Source: Verrucomicrobiota bacterium
GTDB lineage: Bacteria; Verrucomicrobiota; Verrucomicrobiia; Verrucomicrobiales; Akkermansiaceae
Length of the DNA: 64,000 bases
NCBI GenBank assembly: GCA_004293445.1
Contig: RDYP01000010.1
Location: 1-64,000 of the forward strand
Direction of reading: 5' to 3'
Under the pieces are notes generated by a model. That model saw only the letters and a list, made by a program, of their open reading frames with translations, was not told where the DNA came from and did not search any database. The translations under genes and the position numbers were made by a program. Positions within the stretch are counted from its first letter, which is position 1; each line of letters opens with the position of its first letter. Below are positions 9,150 to 17,545 of this stretch, in pieces.

Positions 9150-9834
9150 TTTCCCAAACATGATCCACGCCGGCGGAGCGCCGAAAAACAGCTACTACGT
9201 CCCGGTCGTCATCGAGCAGGACGCCCGCGGTGAGCGCTCCTTCGACATTTATTCACGCCTCCTCAAGGACCGCATCATCTTCATCGGGACCCCGATCGAC
9301 GATTTCGTGGCCAACTCGGTGATCGCCCAACTTCTCTTCCTGCAAATGCAGGACCCGAAGAAGGATATCCACATCTACATCAACAGCCCCGGTGGCTCCG
9401 TCACCGCAGGCCTCGCGATGTACGACACCATGCAGTTCATGTCCTGCGACGTGAATACCTACTGCATCGGTATCGCCGCCTCGATGGGCTCCGTCCTGCT
9501 CACCGCCGGAACCAAGGGCAAGCGCTTCTGCCTGCCGAACTCCCACGTGATGATCCACCAGGTGTCCGGCGGGGCCCAAGGCACCGCGTCCGACGTCGAA
9601 CGGACCATCGGGTTCATGTTCAACCTCAAAAAACGCCTCAACGGCATTCTCGCCAAACACACCGGCAAGACCGTCGAGCAAATCGAGCACGATTCCGACC
9701 GGGACAACTACATGTCGGCCGAGGAATCAATGGCTTACGGCTTGGTCGACAAGGTGCTCGAAAGCCGCAAGCAGCTCCCCGACGCTGTCGCCGCGCTTGC
9801 TGACGCGAATGACGGAAAAAAGACCGACGCCTGA
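9142..9834 (+). CDS. clpP: ATP-dependent Clp protease proteolytic subunit
   Basis: The 230-aa product is a typical ClpP. The serine nucleophile is in [11 protein letters not shown] (Ser about 114), the histidine in MIHQ (about 139), and the oxyanion glycines are in [10 protein letters not shown]. ClpP forms the tetradecameric chamber fed by ClpX and related unfoldases. ATG 9142 overlaps the tig stop by 8 bp; an ATG at 9160 (MIHAGG) is an alternative start that would remove a short extension. A strong terminator follows at 9853-9888, so clpX is not simply the next gene on the same transcript. Confidence 0.97.
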   Translation: MSDFPNMIHAGGAPKNSYYVPVVIEQDARGERSFDIYSRLLKDRIIFIGTPIDDFVANSVIAQLLFLQMQDPKKDIHIYINSPGGSVTAGLAMYDTMQFMSCDVNTYCIGIAASMGSVLLTAGTKGKRFCLPNSHVMIHQVSGGAQGTASDVERTIGFMFNLKKRLNGILAKHTGKTVEQIEHDSDRDNYMSAEESMAYGLVDKVLESRKQLPDAVAALADANDGKKTDA

Positions 9835-9852
9835 GCGGTTTCTGATTATCTT

Positions 9853-9888
9853 GGGGTGCCCGGTGATTCCACCCGGCACCCCTTTTTT
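9853..9888 (+). terminator. Rho-independent terminator between clpP and clpX
   Basis: The left arm GGGGTGCC (9853-9860) pairs perfectly with GGCACCCC (9875-9882). Four more pairs (GGTG/CACC) extend the stem past one mismatch, and it is followed by T6 at 9883-9888. It ends the tig-clpP transcript 15 bp before the clpX start. Confidence 0.9.
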
Positions 9889-9902
9889 ATCCCCACGTCT
9901 TC

Positions 9903-11180
9903 ATGGCCCGCGCTTCCAACCTCACCATGTGTTCCTTCTGTGGCAAAAGCCATTCGGAGGTCAAAAAATTGATCGCCGGACCTGGAGTCTACATTTGCAA
10001 CGAATGCGTCGAGGTCTGCTCGAACATCCTCGACAAGGAACTCGCCGAAGCCGTCGGCAAACCCGCCAAAAACCGCCGCACCCAAGCTGCCAAGCGCCTT
10101 CCATCGCCGGCGGAACTCCGTGCCAAGCTCGACGAATTCGTCGTCGGCCAAGAACACGCGAAAAAGGTGCTCTCGGTCGCGGTTTACAATCACTATCAAC
10201 GCCTCCGTCAGGACCAGACCTCACTCGGCGATGAGTTCGCGGGCGTAGAAATCGAAAAGTCCAACGTCCTGCTACTGGGCCCCACCGGCTCCGGCAAAAC
10301 CCTCCTCGCCCGCACCCTCGCCCGCGTCCTCGACGTGCCCTTCTGCATCGTCGATGCCACCACCCTGACCGAGGCCGGCTACGTCGGCGAAGACGTGGAA
10401 AACATCGTGCTCCGCCTGCTCCAAGCCGCGGAGTTCGATGTCGAACGCGCGGAACGCGGCATCATCTACGTCGACGAAATCGACAAGATCGGGCGCAAGA
10501 CCGACAACGTCTCCATCACCCGGGACGTCTCCGGCGAGGGCGTCCAACAGGCTCTCCTGAAAATCCTCGAAGGCACCGTCTGCAACGTCCCACCCCAAGG
10601 TGGCCGCAAGCACCCGCAGCAGGAATACATCCAGGTCAACACCGAGAAAATCCTCTTCGTCTGCGGCGGAGCCTTCGTCGGGCTCGAGGACATGATCCAG
10701 CGCCGCCTCGGCCGCAGTACTCTCGGCTTCCACGGCAGCAACGGTGACGCCACTCCAGCCAGCGGAAACATCCTCGACCTCGCCGAGCCCGAGGACCTCC
10801 TCCACTTCGGCCTGATCCCCGAATTCATCGGCCGCCTCCCCGTCATTTCCGCCCTGCGCAAATTGACCGAAGACGAACTGATCTCGATCCTCACCGAACC
10901 GAAAAACGCGCTGGTCAAGCAGTACGGCAAACAACTCGCGCTCAACGGCGTGAAACTCCGTGTCACGCGCGATGCCCTCCGCGCCCTCGCCGAGGAAGCC
11001 GTCCGCCGCGGCACCGGCGCCCGCGCGCTGCGCTCGATCTTCGAGCGCCTGATGCTCGACGTGATGTACGAGGTCCCCTCGCGCGGCGACGTCGAGGCCA
11101 TCACCATCAACCGCCCCGTCGTCCTCGGCGAACGCCCACCTCTGATGCGCCGCAAGCGCGCGGACAAGGATGCGGCCTGA
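9903..11180 (+). CDS. clpX: Clp protease ATP-binding subunit ClpX
   Basis: This 425-aa AAA+ unfoldase has the N-terminal C4 zinc-binding domain (Cys about 10, 13, 32, 35), Walker A GPTGSGKT at about residue 125, Walker [10 protein letters not shown], the sensor and arginine-finger region, and the C-terminal small domain with [10 protein letters not shown]. ClpX recognises tagged or regulatory substrates and threads them into ClpP. Length is normal. The short gap after the clpP terminator leaves little room for an independent promoter, so part of its expression may come from read-through or from a promoter inside clpP. Confidence 0.97.
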   Translation: MARASNLTMCSFCGKSHSEVKKLIAGPGVYICNECVEVCSNILDKELAEAVGKPAKNRRTQAAKRLPSPAELRAKLDEFVVGQEHAKKVLSVAVYNHYQRLRQDQTSLGDEFAGVEIEKSNVLLLGPTGSGKTLLARTLARVLDVPFCIVDATTLTEAGYVGEDVENIVLRLLQAAEFDVERAERGIIYVDEIDKIGRKTDNVSITRDVSGEGVQQALLKILEGTVCNVPPQGGRKHPQQEYIQVNTEKILFVCGGAFVGLEDMIQRRLGRSTLGFHGSNGDATPASGNILDLAEPEDLLHFGLIPEFIGRLPVISALRKLTEDELISILTEPKNALVKQYGKQLALNGVKLRVTRDALRALAEEAVRRGTGARALRSIFERLMLDVMYEVPSRGDVEAITINRPVVLGERPPLMRRKRADKDAA

Positions 11181-11234
11181 GGAATGGCCAAATTCCAAAT
11201 TCCCAACTTCACGGCGCGCACCTAGCCTCGGCAC

Positions 11235-12443
11235 GTGCGCGCCTTACTTTTTCTCCTGGTACCCGGCCTCCTGTCCGCTGGCGAGAAGTCGACAACACCC
11301 GATCCCGACGAGGCCGCATACCCCGCCATCGAACGCTTCGTGACGGTGCTCGAACAAGTCCGCAAGCGCCACCCCGACGCCGATCGCGTCGCCTACGACC
11401 GCCTCGTCAACCACGCCCTCGAGGGGATGCTCGCGAGCCTCGATCCCTTCTCGAGCTTCATTCACCCGGAGATGGCCAGCGCACTGGAGGCCGACCCGAA
11501 GCTCGATCCCTTCCTTCCTTCCCTCGGGATCACACTGGGCCTGCGTGACGACGGACTCTACCTCGCGAACGTCGCCCCCGCGACACCCGCCTACCGGGCC
11601 GGACTCCTCCCCGGCTCCACGGTGCTCGCCATCGATGGAAATCCTCCGCCTCCCCTCGCGGAACTACTGTCCTCGCTGCGCAAAGCCCCCGGCGAAAAAA
11701 CCCGGCTCACTCTCAAATCACCCTCCGAGCCCAAAGCCATCGAAGTCGCACTCATCCACATCGCCGTCGAAGATCGTGCCGTGACCGATGCGCGCCTGCT
11801 CGACCCACAGGGCACCGGATACCTCCGACTCGCCTCTTTCATGGGGAGTTGCGCCCGCGAAACGGAAGCCGCACTCGACGAACTGGAGGATCAGGGGATG
11901 AAGTCTCTCATCCTCGACCTCCGCGGCAACCCCGGCGGCGATCTCCATCAGACCGTGGAAATCCTCGGCCTCTTCCTCCCTCCCTCCACCCCCGTCGTCA
12001 CCACCCGCGGTCGCGGGGGCGAGACCCTAGGGAAACCACTCACCACCCCAACTCGCCAGCGGCACAAACGCGACTACCCCATCCATGTCCTGATCGACCG
12101 CATGTCCGCCTCCGCTTCCGAACTCACCGCCGGAGCCCTCCAAGATCTGAAGCGCGCCACCATCGTCGGCGAAACCAGCTACGGCAAAGGCTCCGTCCAA
12201 AACATCATCCCCTGCGGCAGCGGCACGGCCCTGCGACTCACCATCGCCACCTACCACACGCCCTCCGGCAAGACCCCGCACCGGGTCGGAATCACGCCCG
12301 ACCTGAAGGTCGACTTCACCGACGCCGACCGTGAACGCCTCGCCCTCTCCTACCGCCGCGCCGCTCTCACCGCCGAGGAAACCAAGCAACTCGAAAGCTG
12401 GACCGACCCGGTGATCCAGGCCGCGCTCAAGCCCGCGAATTAA
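11235..12443 (+). CDS. S41-family C-terminal processing protease
   Basis: The 402-aa protein has a short signal sequence (MRALLFLLVPGLLSA), a PDZ domain at about residues 90-170 and an S41 catalytic domain at about 190-370. The Ser-Lys dyad motifs are visible: Ser in RMSASASELTAG and Lys in TSYGKGSVQ. Such proteases cleave or trim C-termini of periplasmic proteins. Compared with full CtpA/Prc enzymes it is compact and lacks a long C-terminal extension. The start is GTG at 11235, 54 bp after the clpX stop. Confidence 0.9.
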   Translation: MRALLFLLVPGLLSAGEKSTTPDPDEAAYPAIERFVTVLEQVRKRHPDADRVAYDRLVNHALEGMLASLDPFSSFIHPEMASALEADPKLDPFLPSLGITLGLRDDGLYLANVAPATPAYRAGLLPGSTVLAIDGNPPPPLAELLSSLRKAPGEKTRLTLKSPSEPKAIEVALIHIAVEDRAVTDARLLDPQGTGYLRLASFMGSCARETEAALDELEDQGMKSLILDLRGNPGGDLHQTVEILGLFLPPSTPVVTTRGRGGETLGKPLTTPTRQRHKRDYPIHVLIDRMSASASELTAGALQDLKRATIVGETSYGKGSVQNIIPCGSGTALRLTIATYHTPSGKTPHRVGITPDLKVDFTDADRERLALSYRRAALTAEETKQLESWTDPVIQAALKPAN

Positions 12444-12479
12444 GGAGTGTCGATCCTGTAGTCGATAAAACTCCACCCG

Positions 12480-12498
12480 TGTGGACCACAGGTCCACA
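12480..12498. repeat. Perfect 8-bp inverted repeat upstream of tsaD
   Basis: TGTGGACC and GGTCCACA flank a 3-base loop in the gap between the S41 protease and tsaD. It lacks a T-run, so it is a weak terminator at best; it could be an operator or mRNA hairpin about 18 bp before the tsaD start. Confidence 0.5.
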
Positions 12499-12515
12499 AT
12501 CCTTATCCTCCTACC

Positions 12516-13547
12516 ATGCTCCTCCTCGCTATCGAATCCTCCTGCGACGAAACCGCCGTCGCTCTTCTGTCCGGCGAACCCGGACAACCCGCGCGCGTCC
12601 TGGCCTCGGAAATCTCATCGCAGATCGAACTTCACCGCGTTTACGGCGGAGTGGTCCCGGAAATCGCGTCACGCAACCACTCGCTCCATCTCCGCCCGCT
12701 GGTCGAGCAAGCACTCCAACACGCCGGCGTCACCATGCAAGAGATCGACGCCTTCGCCGCAACCTCGGGTCCCGGCCTTGCTTCTTCCCTGCTCGTCGGT
12801 GCCACCGCGGCAAAGGCCATGGCCGCCGCCGCCCGCAAACCCTTTCTCTCCGTCAACCACCTCGAAGGCCACCTGCTCTCACCCTTCGTCGATCGAGGAA
12901 TCGTTCCCGAACACCTAGCGCTCATCGTTTCCGGCGGCCACACCCTGCTGCTCGATGTCGCGGCACCCGGCCAATATCACAAGCTCGGTGGGACGCGCGA
13001 CGATGCCGCGGGCGAGGCCTTCGACAAGGTCGCGAAAATGCTCGGCCTCCCCTACCCTGGCGGCCCCGAGATCGAAAAAATCGCTCGCACCGGAGATCCC
13101 GCCGCCTTCGCTTTCCCGCGCTCGATGATGAAAGAGCCCGGCTTCGACTTCTCCTTTTCAGGACTCAAAACCGCGGTCCTCTACACCCTGTCCGAACGCA
13201 ATCCGGAAACCGGTAGCCCCCTTGCGCAGGAGCTCCCAGACCTCTGCGCATCGTTTCAACAAGCCGTGATCGACGTTCTGGTCACCAAGACCCTCCGCGC
13301 CGCCCGCCACGCCGGACGCCGAACCATCGCCCTCTCCGGCGGCGTCAGCCTGAACCAAGCCCTGCGCCACGCCTTCGAGATTGCCTGCAACCGCGAAGGC
13401 CTGAGCCTCGCCACCGCCACGCCCGGCCTCTGCACCGACAACGCCGCGATGATCGCCTTCGCCGCCCTGCTCCGCGCCTTCGATGGCCACTCGTCCCCGC
13501 TCGACTCCGACATCGACCCGAATCTTCCCCTCGTCTCCGCGAACTGA
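12516..13547 (+). CDS. tsaD: tRNA N6-threonylcarbamoyladenosine transferase TsaD
   Basis: The 343-aa protein begins MLLLAIESSCDETAVAL, the TsaD/Kae1 signature, and contains the metal-binding HLEGH motif (His about 115 and 119), the GGHT glycine loop and the C-terminal SGGVSLNQALR and CTDNAAMIAFAA blocks. With TsaB, TsaC and TsaE it makes the universal t6A37 modification of ANN-decoding tRNAs. It is followed 93 bp later by a HAD phosphatase gene on the same strand. Confidence 0.97.
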   Translation: MLLLAIESSCDETAVALLSGEPGQPARVLASEISSQIELHRVYGGVVPEIASRNHSLHLRPLVEQALQHAGVTMQEIDAFAATSGPGLASSLLVGATAAKAMAAAARKPFLSVNHLEGHLLSPFVDRGIVPEHLALIVSGGHTLLLDVAAPGQYHKLGGTRDDAAGEAFDKVAKMLGLPYPGGPEIEKIARTGDPAAFAFPRSMMKEPGFDFSFSGLKTAVLYTLSERNPETGSPLAQELPDLCASFQQAVIDVLVTKTLRAARHAGRRTIALSGGVSLNQALRHAFEIACNREGLSLATATPGLCTDNAAMIAFAALLRAFDGHSSPLDSDIDPNLPLVSAN

Positions 13548-13640
13548 ACGCCCGGAAAAAGCCTCTAACTCCGCCCGCCCTCCACCAAAGACAGACATTG
13601 CCAGCAGGCCCGCTCATCCCCACAGTAGGTCCACCGGGTC

Positions 13641-14276
13641 ATGCGCTACAGCACCATCATTTTCGACTTCGACGGCACCATCGCCGATACCCTCGAAGAA
13701 AGCCGCCGCATCTACAATGTCCTCGCGCCCGACCACGGCCTGCGGCAGGTCGAAGTCGACGAACTTCCCAATCTCCGCCACTTCTCGCTGCTGGAATTGC
13801 TCGAACACCTCGACATCCCCAAGCGCCGTGTTCCCTCCCTCCTCTCGCGCGGTACCGCGCTGATGCGTGGCAACATCTCCCGCCTCTCCCCCATCCCCGG
13901 CATCGCGGAAATCCTGCCCGAAATGCGCGCACGCGCCCGCTCCTTCGGCGTGCTCACTTCCAATTCGGAGCCGAATGTCGACCTCTTCCTCCGCGCACAC
14001 GGACTGCGCAGCCACTTCGACTTCATTTCCTCAACGTCAAAGCTGACCGGCAAGGCCAAGCACCTGAGAGCCATCCGCAAAACCTTCTCACTGCGCAGCA
14101 ACGAGATGCTCTACGTCGGTGACGAGATCCGCGACATCAAGGCCGCCAAAAAAGCCGAAGTCGCCATGGCCGCCGTGACTTGGGGCTTCAATTCTCCTGA
14201 ATCCCTTCAAGCCCAGCAACCCGAGCACGTCGTCACGTCACCCCAGGAACTGCTCGACCTCGTACCCCACGCCTGA
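13641..14276 (+). CDS. HAD-superfamily hydrolase (phosphoglycolate phosphatase-like)
   Basis: The 211-aa protein carries the four HAD motifs: DFDGTIADT near the N-terminus with the nucleophilic Asp, TSNS (about 112), the Lys in SKLTGKAKHL, and YVGDEIRDIKAAK (about 160). A helical cap sits between motifs I and II. It resembles Gph/PpaX-type phosphatases that dephosphorylate small metabolites; the substrate cannot be inferred. It is convergent with the TSUP permease gene. Confidence 0.88.
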   Translation: MRYSTIIFDFDGTIADTLEESRRIYNVLAPDHGLRQVEVDELPNLRHFSLLELLEHLDIPKRRVPSLLSRGTALMRGNISRLSPIPGIAEILPEMRARARSFGVLTSNSEPNVDLFLRAHGLRSHFDFISSTSKLTGKAKHLRAIRKTFSLRSNEMLYVGDEIRDIKAAKKAEVAMAAVTWGFNSPESLQAQQPEHVVTSPQELLDLVPHA

Positions 14277-14324
14277 TGCCCGAGTCGGGGCGCTTTGCCG
14301 TCGCACAAAAGACCCGGTAAAACG

Positions 14325-15068
14325 CTAAGCCCCGAGGTTTCGCCACAGAACCCAGATTCCCGTCGCCAAGACCATCACAGCGAAGCCTTGGCGTAGGCGC
14401 GGCACTGGCAGACGGGCGGCCAGATGATTGCCCGCGATCGATCCCGCCACGGCAATCCCCGAAAACAAGGACGCCAATTTCCAGTCGGTCGACGCGGCCT
14501 GAAAGTGCGCGGCAAAGCCCGCCGATGCATTGAAAGCGATCACCGCCAAGGAAGTCCCGGTCGCCATCCGCAAAGGCAGCCGCGCGAACTTGACCAGCGC
14601 CGGCATAAGCAAAAAGCCGCCGCCCACTCCGATAAATCCGGTAAGCAGACCCACTCCGCCCCCCGCAAGAAGACAGCGGAAAGGCCGGCATTCCAGTGCC
14701 ATCACAAGGGCCTCGTCGCGGCTCAGCAGCATGGTTAGTGCGACCACCAGCATCAGCACCGCGAAAACAGCCATCAGCACTTCCGGTGCGACGCTACGCG
14801 TAAAGCGCGCGCCCACCATCGAACCCGCCATCCCCGCCACCGCAAACATCAGCGCCGCCCGCGGATGAAAATCGCCCGCTTTCCACCGCTGCAGTGCCCC
14901 CGCCGCAGCCGCCGCACCCACCACCAGCAGGCTCAATCCAACCGCTTGGTCGGGCGGAACGCCCGCCAGATAGACCAGCACCGGCAGCGTGATGATGCTA
15001 CCACCCGCGCCGGTCAGTCCGAGCGAGAGCCCGACAAGCATCGCACCCAGCCAGGCCAGCGGATTCAT
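14325..15068 (-). CDS. TSUP (TauE/SafE) family sulfur-anion permease
   Basis: The 247-aa membrane protein has about eight helices in two repeats, each opening with a Gly-rich stretch (GLSLGLTGAGGSIITLPVL; GLLTGFIGVGGGFLLMPAL), the TSUP hallmark. Family members move sulfite, thiosulfate or other organosulfur anions. The start overlaps the stop of the CstB-like gene by 4 bp (ATGA), so it is translationally coupled to a persulfide-oxidising enzyme. Export of the sulfite or thiosulfate produced is the likely role. Confidence 0.9.
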   Translation of the reverse strand: MNPLAWLGAMLVGLSLGLTGAGGSIITLPVLVYLAGVPPDQAVGLSLLVVGAAAAAGALQRWKAGDFHPRAALMFAVAGMAGSMVGARFTRSVAPEVLMAVFAVLMLVVALTMLLSRDEALVMALECRPFRCLLAGGGVGLLTGFIGVGGGFLLMPALVKFARLPLRMATGTSLAVIAFNASAGFAAHFQAASTDWKLASLFSGIAVAGSIAGNHLAARLPVPRLRQGFAVMVLATGIWVLWRNLGA

Positions 15069-16510
15069 GCGCTGGGATGCGCCGAAGACGCACGATGAGC
15101 GATTGCACCGTAATCCCCGTCGACGTGGACCACCTCGAATCCCCTCGAACTCAAAAAGGAGGCCGCCATCGCCGCCCGCAGACCGCTGGCGCAGTGCACT
15201 CGCACCCGACGGTGACCCGGCAGTTCTCCCAGCCGCGCGGCCAAACGCGTGTAGGCGATGTTCACGGCACCATCGACATGGCTGGCCGCGAATTCATCCG
15301 CCCCGCGGACATCGAGCAGCAGCGCAGCCGCGTCATCGACCATGACCGCCGCAAGCTCAGCAGTGCTGATTCGCGGCATGGCGCCGACCCACTCATCGGC
15401 AACCAAAGCTTCAGCCGCCGAGATCCAGCCCACGACCTCGTCCAAGCCGATCCGAACCAACTGGCGGACCGCCTCGTCGAGCTGAGCCTCATCTTCCAAC
15501 ACCAGCAGCAAGGCCGTTTTTTCGTCGAGGTAGGACCCCGCCGAAATCGGCAACTTGCCCCCGGCCAGCGGTGCGAAAATCGAGCCCCTCACATGGCGGG
15601 CATCGAAGGCCACGCGATCACCACGCAGGTCCAACACCGCCCGCCCCGGCACGCCGACCCACTCCGCCAGCTCGGCCGCGACGATTCTCCGCGGGCTGGG
15701 CAAACGCCCCTCCGGCAGCAAGGCCGGGCCGGAACGATTGTCCCGCTTCATCCGCGCAAAATAGAGCGGCGGCTCCGGCTGGCCACTGAGAATGTCCCGC
15801 ACGAACTCGTCGCGTCGCCCCTCCAGTGCCTCGCGCAAGGCGCCATTGAAGCGCCGCTCATAGCCCAAGACACTCGTCGGCACCGCACCCAGCGCCTTTC
15901 CGCAAGCGCTGCCCGCACCATGAGCCGGCAAGATCTGAAGATGCTCCGGCAGGATTTCGGTCCTACGAAGACTCTCGTACAAAGTCCGCGCCGAGGGCTC
16001 CATCGCGCCCGCCTGCCCTGCCGCGCTTTCCAACAAGTCCGGCCGTCCGACATCGCCCACGAACAGGAAGTCTCCACTCAAAAGCGCGATCGGCTCATCC
16101 GCTCCCCCGCCGAGATCGGTGACCAGAAAACTCAGGTGCTCCGGCGTGTGCCCCGCCGTGAGGATCGCCCGGAACTCGATGTTGCCGACTTTGAAAACCT
16201 CCCCATCCCGCAGCAACCGCGCTCGCGGATCTCCCTGTGCCCACTCGAACTGCCAATCCGCGCCTCCTTCGGCGGAAAGGTAGGCGATGGCACCGTGGCG
16301 CTCGACCATTTCGCGAGCTCCACTCAGGTAGTCGGCATGGATGTGAGTCTCGGCCACCGCGGTGATCTTCAACCCCTGCTCCGCCGCGACGGCGAAGTAG
16401 CGATCGAGGTCGCGCTCGGGATCGACAATGATGGCCTCGCCGCTGCGCTGGCAGCCGATCAAGTAGGCATTCTGAGCGAGCGAGGGGTCGGTGATTTGAC
16501 GGAGAAACAT
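15065..16510 (-). CDS. CstB-like persulfide dioxygenase with two rhodanese domains
   Basis: The 481-aa enzyme has three parts. Residues about 1-245 are an ETHE1/Blh-type metallo-beta-lactamase domain with the metal motif THIHADYLSG (about 55-64). Residues about 265-350 form a rhodanese-like domain with no cysteine at the active-site position, so probably inactive. Residues about 370-480 are a second rhodanese domain with CASGLR (Cys about 455). This order matches Staphylococcus CstB, which oxidises low-molecular-weight persulfides to sulfite/thiosulfate. The frame extends to 16639, but MFLRQITDPSL at 16510 is the family start. The neighbours (permease, rhodanese, ArsR) support sulfide detoxification. 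Confidence 0.9.
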   Translation of the reverse strand: MFLRQITDPSLAQNAYLIGCQRSGEAIIVDPERDLDRYFAVAAEQGLKITAVAETHIHADYLSGAREMVERHGAIAYLSAEGGADWQFEWAQGDPRARLLRDGEVFKVGNIEFRAILTAGHTPEHLSFLVTDLGGGADEPIALLSGDFLFVGDVGRPDLLESAAGQAGAMEPSARTLYESLRRTEILPEHLQILPAHGAGSACGKALGAVPTSVLGYERRFNGALREALEGRRDEFVRDILSGQPEPPLYFARMKRDNRSGPALLPEGRLPSPRRIVAAELAEWVGVPGRAVLDLRGDRVAFDARHVRGSIFAPLAGGKLPISAGSYLDEKTALLLVLEDEAQLDEAVRQLVRIGLDEVVGWISAAEALVADEWVGAMPRISTAELAAVMVDDAAALLLDVRGADEFAASHVDGAVNIAYTRLAARLGELPGHRRVRVHCASGLRAAMAASFLSSRGFEVVHVDGDYGAIAHRASSAHPSA

Positions 16511-16556
16511 CGCTGAAGAAGGAAGATTTGAAGAGAGCAGAAGATAAACCCAGAAC

Positions 16557-17093
16557 TCAGACGGAGCAGGACCCTCCCTGGCAGCAGCTGCCGGAGCGCT
16601 GGTTCCAAGGCATCTTGGCCAGCAGCATCGCCATCCCACACCAATCCGTCAGCCCAGCAAAGGTCAGGCCCGCCCCGACGAAGGCGGCAAGACCGTAGAA
16701 ACCTGGATGGACCCAGTTACCCAGCCCCACGCCAGTCAGCACCAAGAGACCCGCTGCAATCCGCACCTGACGCTCCAGTGAAAGAACCGCTTTACCCCGC
16801 GTCACCGGAAGCCCCGCGCTTTCCCAAGCATTCACCCCGCCTTCCAGCACGGCAAGGTCACGACAGCCCGCCGCTTCGAGCTTCTGAAGCGCCTGCTCGG
16901 CGCGCTTCCCACTGCGGCAGACGAGGACGCAAGGCCCCACCACGGCAGAGGGGTCCAGACGGTCGAGCGGCATCAACACCGAGCCATCAATGTGGACTTC
17001 GCCATGCTCGGCCGGCGTCCGGACATCGATCAGTCGGACTTTCCCGGCGGCATGGGCTTCACGGACAGAATGAGGATCAAGAGTGCGCTTCAT
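16557..17093 (-). CDS. Rhodanese-membrane fusion protein (YgaP-like) with Cys-rich tail
   Basis: The 178-aa protein has an N-terminal rhodanese domain (about 1-103) with active-site loop CRSGKR (Cys 59), then a two-helix DUF2892-type membrane hairpin (about 110-155), as in the E. coli sulfurtransferase YgaP. The last dozen residues, GSCCQGGSCSV, are unusually cysteine-rich and could carry persulfide or metal. It is the first gene of the operon and starts about 50 bp from the palindromic operator shared with the divergent regulator. Confidence 0.87.
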   Translation of the reverse strand: MKRTLDPHSVREAHAAGKVRLIDVRTPAEHGEVHIDGSVLMPLDRLDPSAVVGPCVLVCRSGKRAEQALQKLEAAGCRDLAVLEGGVNAWESAGLPVTRGKAVLSLERQVRIAAGLLVLTGVGLGNWVHPGFYGLAAFVGAGLTFAGLTDWCGMAMLLAKMPWNQRSGSCCQGGSCSV

Positions 17094-17142
17094 GAGCTTG
17101 AGGAGTTCGAGCGACGAGCAGCCGTCGCATCAGTTAAAACTA

Positions 17143-17160
17143 AATAACCATATGGTTATT
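17143..17160. promoter_or_regulatory. 18-bp perfect palindrome, probable ArsR-type operator
   Basis: AATAACCAT-ATGGTTATT is a perfect 18-bp inverted repeat midway between the rhodanese operon (start 17093) and the divergent ArsR gene. Its AT-rich composition stands out from the surroundings. Size and symmetry fit an ArsR/SmtB winged-helix dimer site, so autoregulation of both transcripts is the likely function. Confidence 0.8.
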
Positions 17161-17172
17161 CTTGCGCAAGAA
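17159..17172. promoter_or_regulatory. Second 14-bp perfect palindrome next to the operator
   Basis: TTCTTGCG-CAAGAA style symmetry (TTCTTGC/GCAAGAA) directly abuts and shares two bases with the 18-bp palindrome. It may be a second regulator site or part of an extended operator. Confidence 0.55.
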
Positions 17173-17214
17173 AAATGTTCTGCCACTCTGACCGCGCCGT
17201 CCGGCCATCCTTAC

Positions 17215-17532
17215 ATGAAGCTCGCCCCACCCGATCTCGAACGCGTCGCCCACTTGTTCCGCGTCTTCGCCGAGGCCACCCGCTTGGCCTTGCTGCAAGA
17301 ACTCAAGGATGGGCCGAAGTCGGTCGGCGAACTCGTCGATGCACTTCCGACGACTCAAGCCAACGTCTCCAAACAGCTCAAGATGCTGCATGAAGCCGGG
17401 CTGATCGCGCGCACCAAGCAGGGCACGAGCGTGATCTACGAGATCTGCGAACCAATCGTCTTCGAACTCTGCAAACTCGCCTGCGACAAACTCAACCGCC
17501 CGGCCGCCAAGCCGAAGAAGCTTTCCTTCTGA
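17215..17532 (+). CDS. ArsR-family transcriptional repressor, probable sulfide/persulfide sensor
   Basis: The 105-aa winged-helix protein has the ArsR recognition region TTQANVSKQLKMLHEAGLI (about 46-64) and a beta-wing at about 66-77. Its three cysteines (78, 86, 90) sit in or next to the last helix, in CEPIVFELCKLAC. BigR/SqrR persulfide sensors have one Cys in the second helix and one in the last; here the first is replaced (LALLQEL). The ORF could start at ATG 17152, but that ATG is the centre of the 18-bp palindrome, so ATG 17215 is preferred. It is divergent from the permease/CstB/rhodanese operon that it presumably represses. Confidence 0.85.
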   Translation: MKLAPPDLERVAHLFRVFAEATRLALLQELKDGPKSVGELVDALPTTQANVSKQLKMLHEAGLIARTKQGTSVIYEICEPIVFELCKLACDKLNRPAAKPKKLSF

Positions 17533-17545
17533 AAGGTGGGGCGAC

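Noticed and set aside
17152-17214. Longer N-terminus for the ArsR regulator from ATG 17152
   Set aside because: The ATG is the centre of the perfect palindrome and the extra 21 residues are not ArsR-like.
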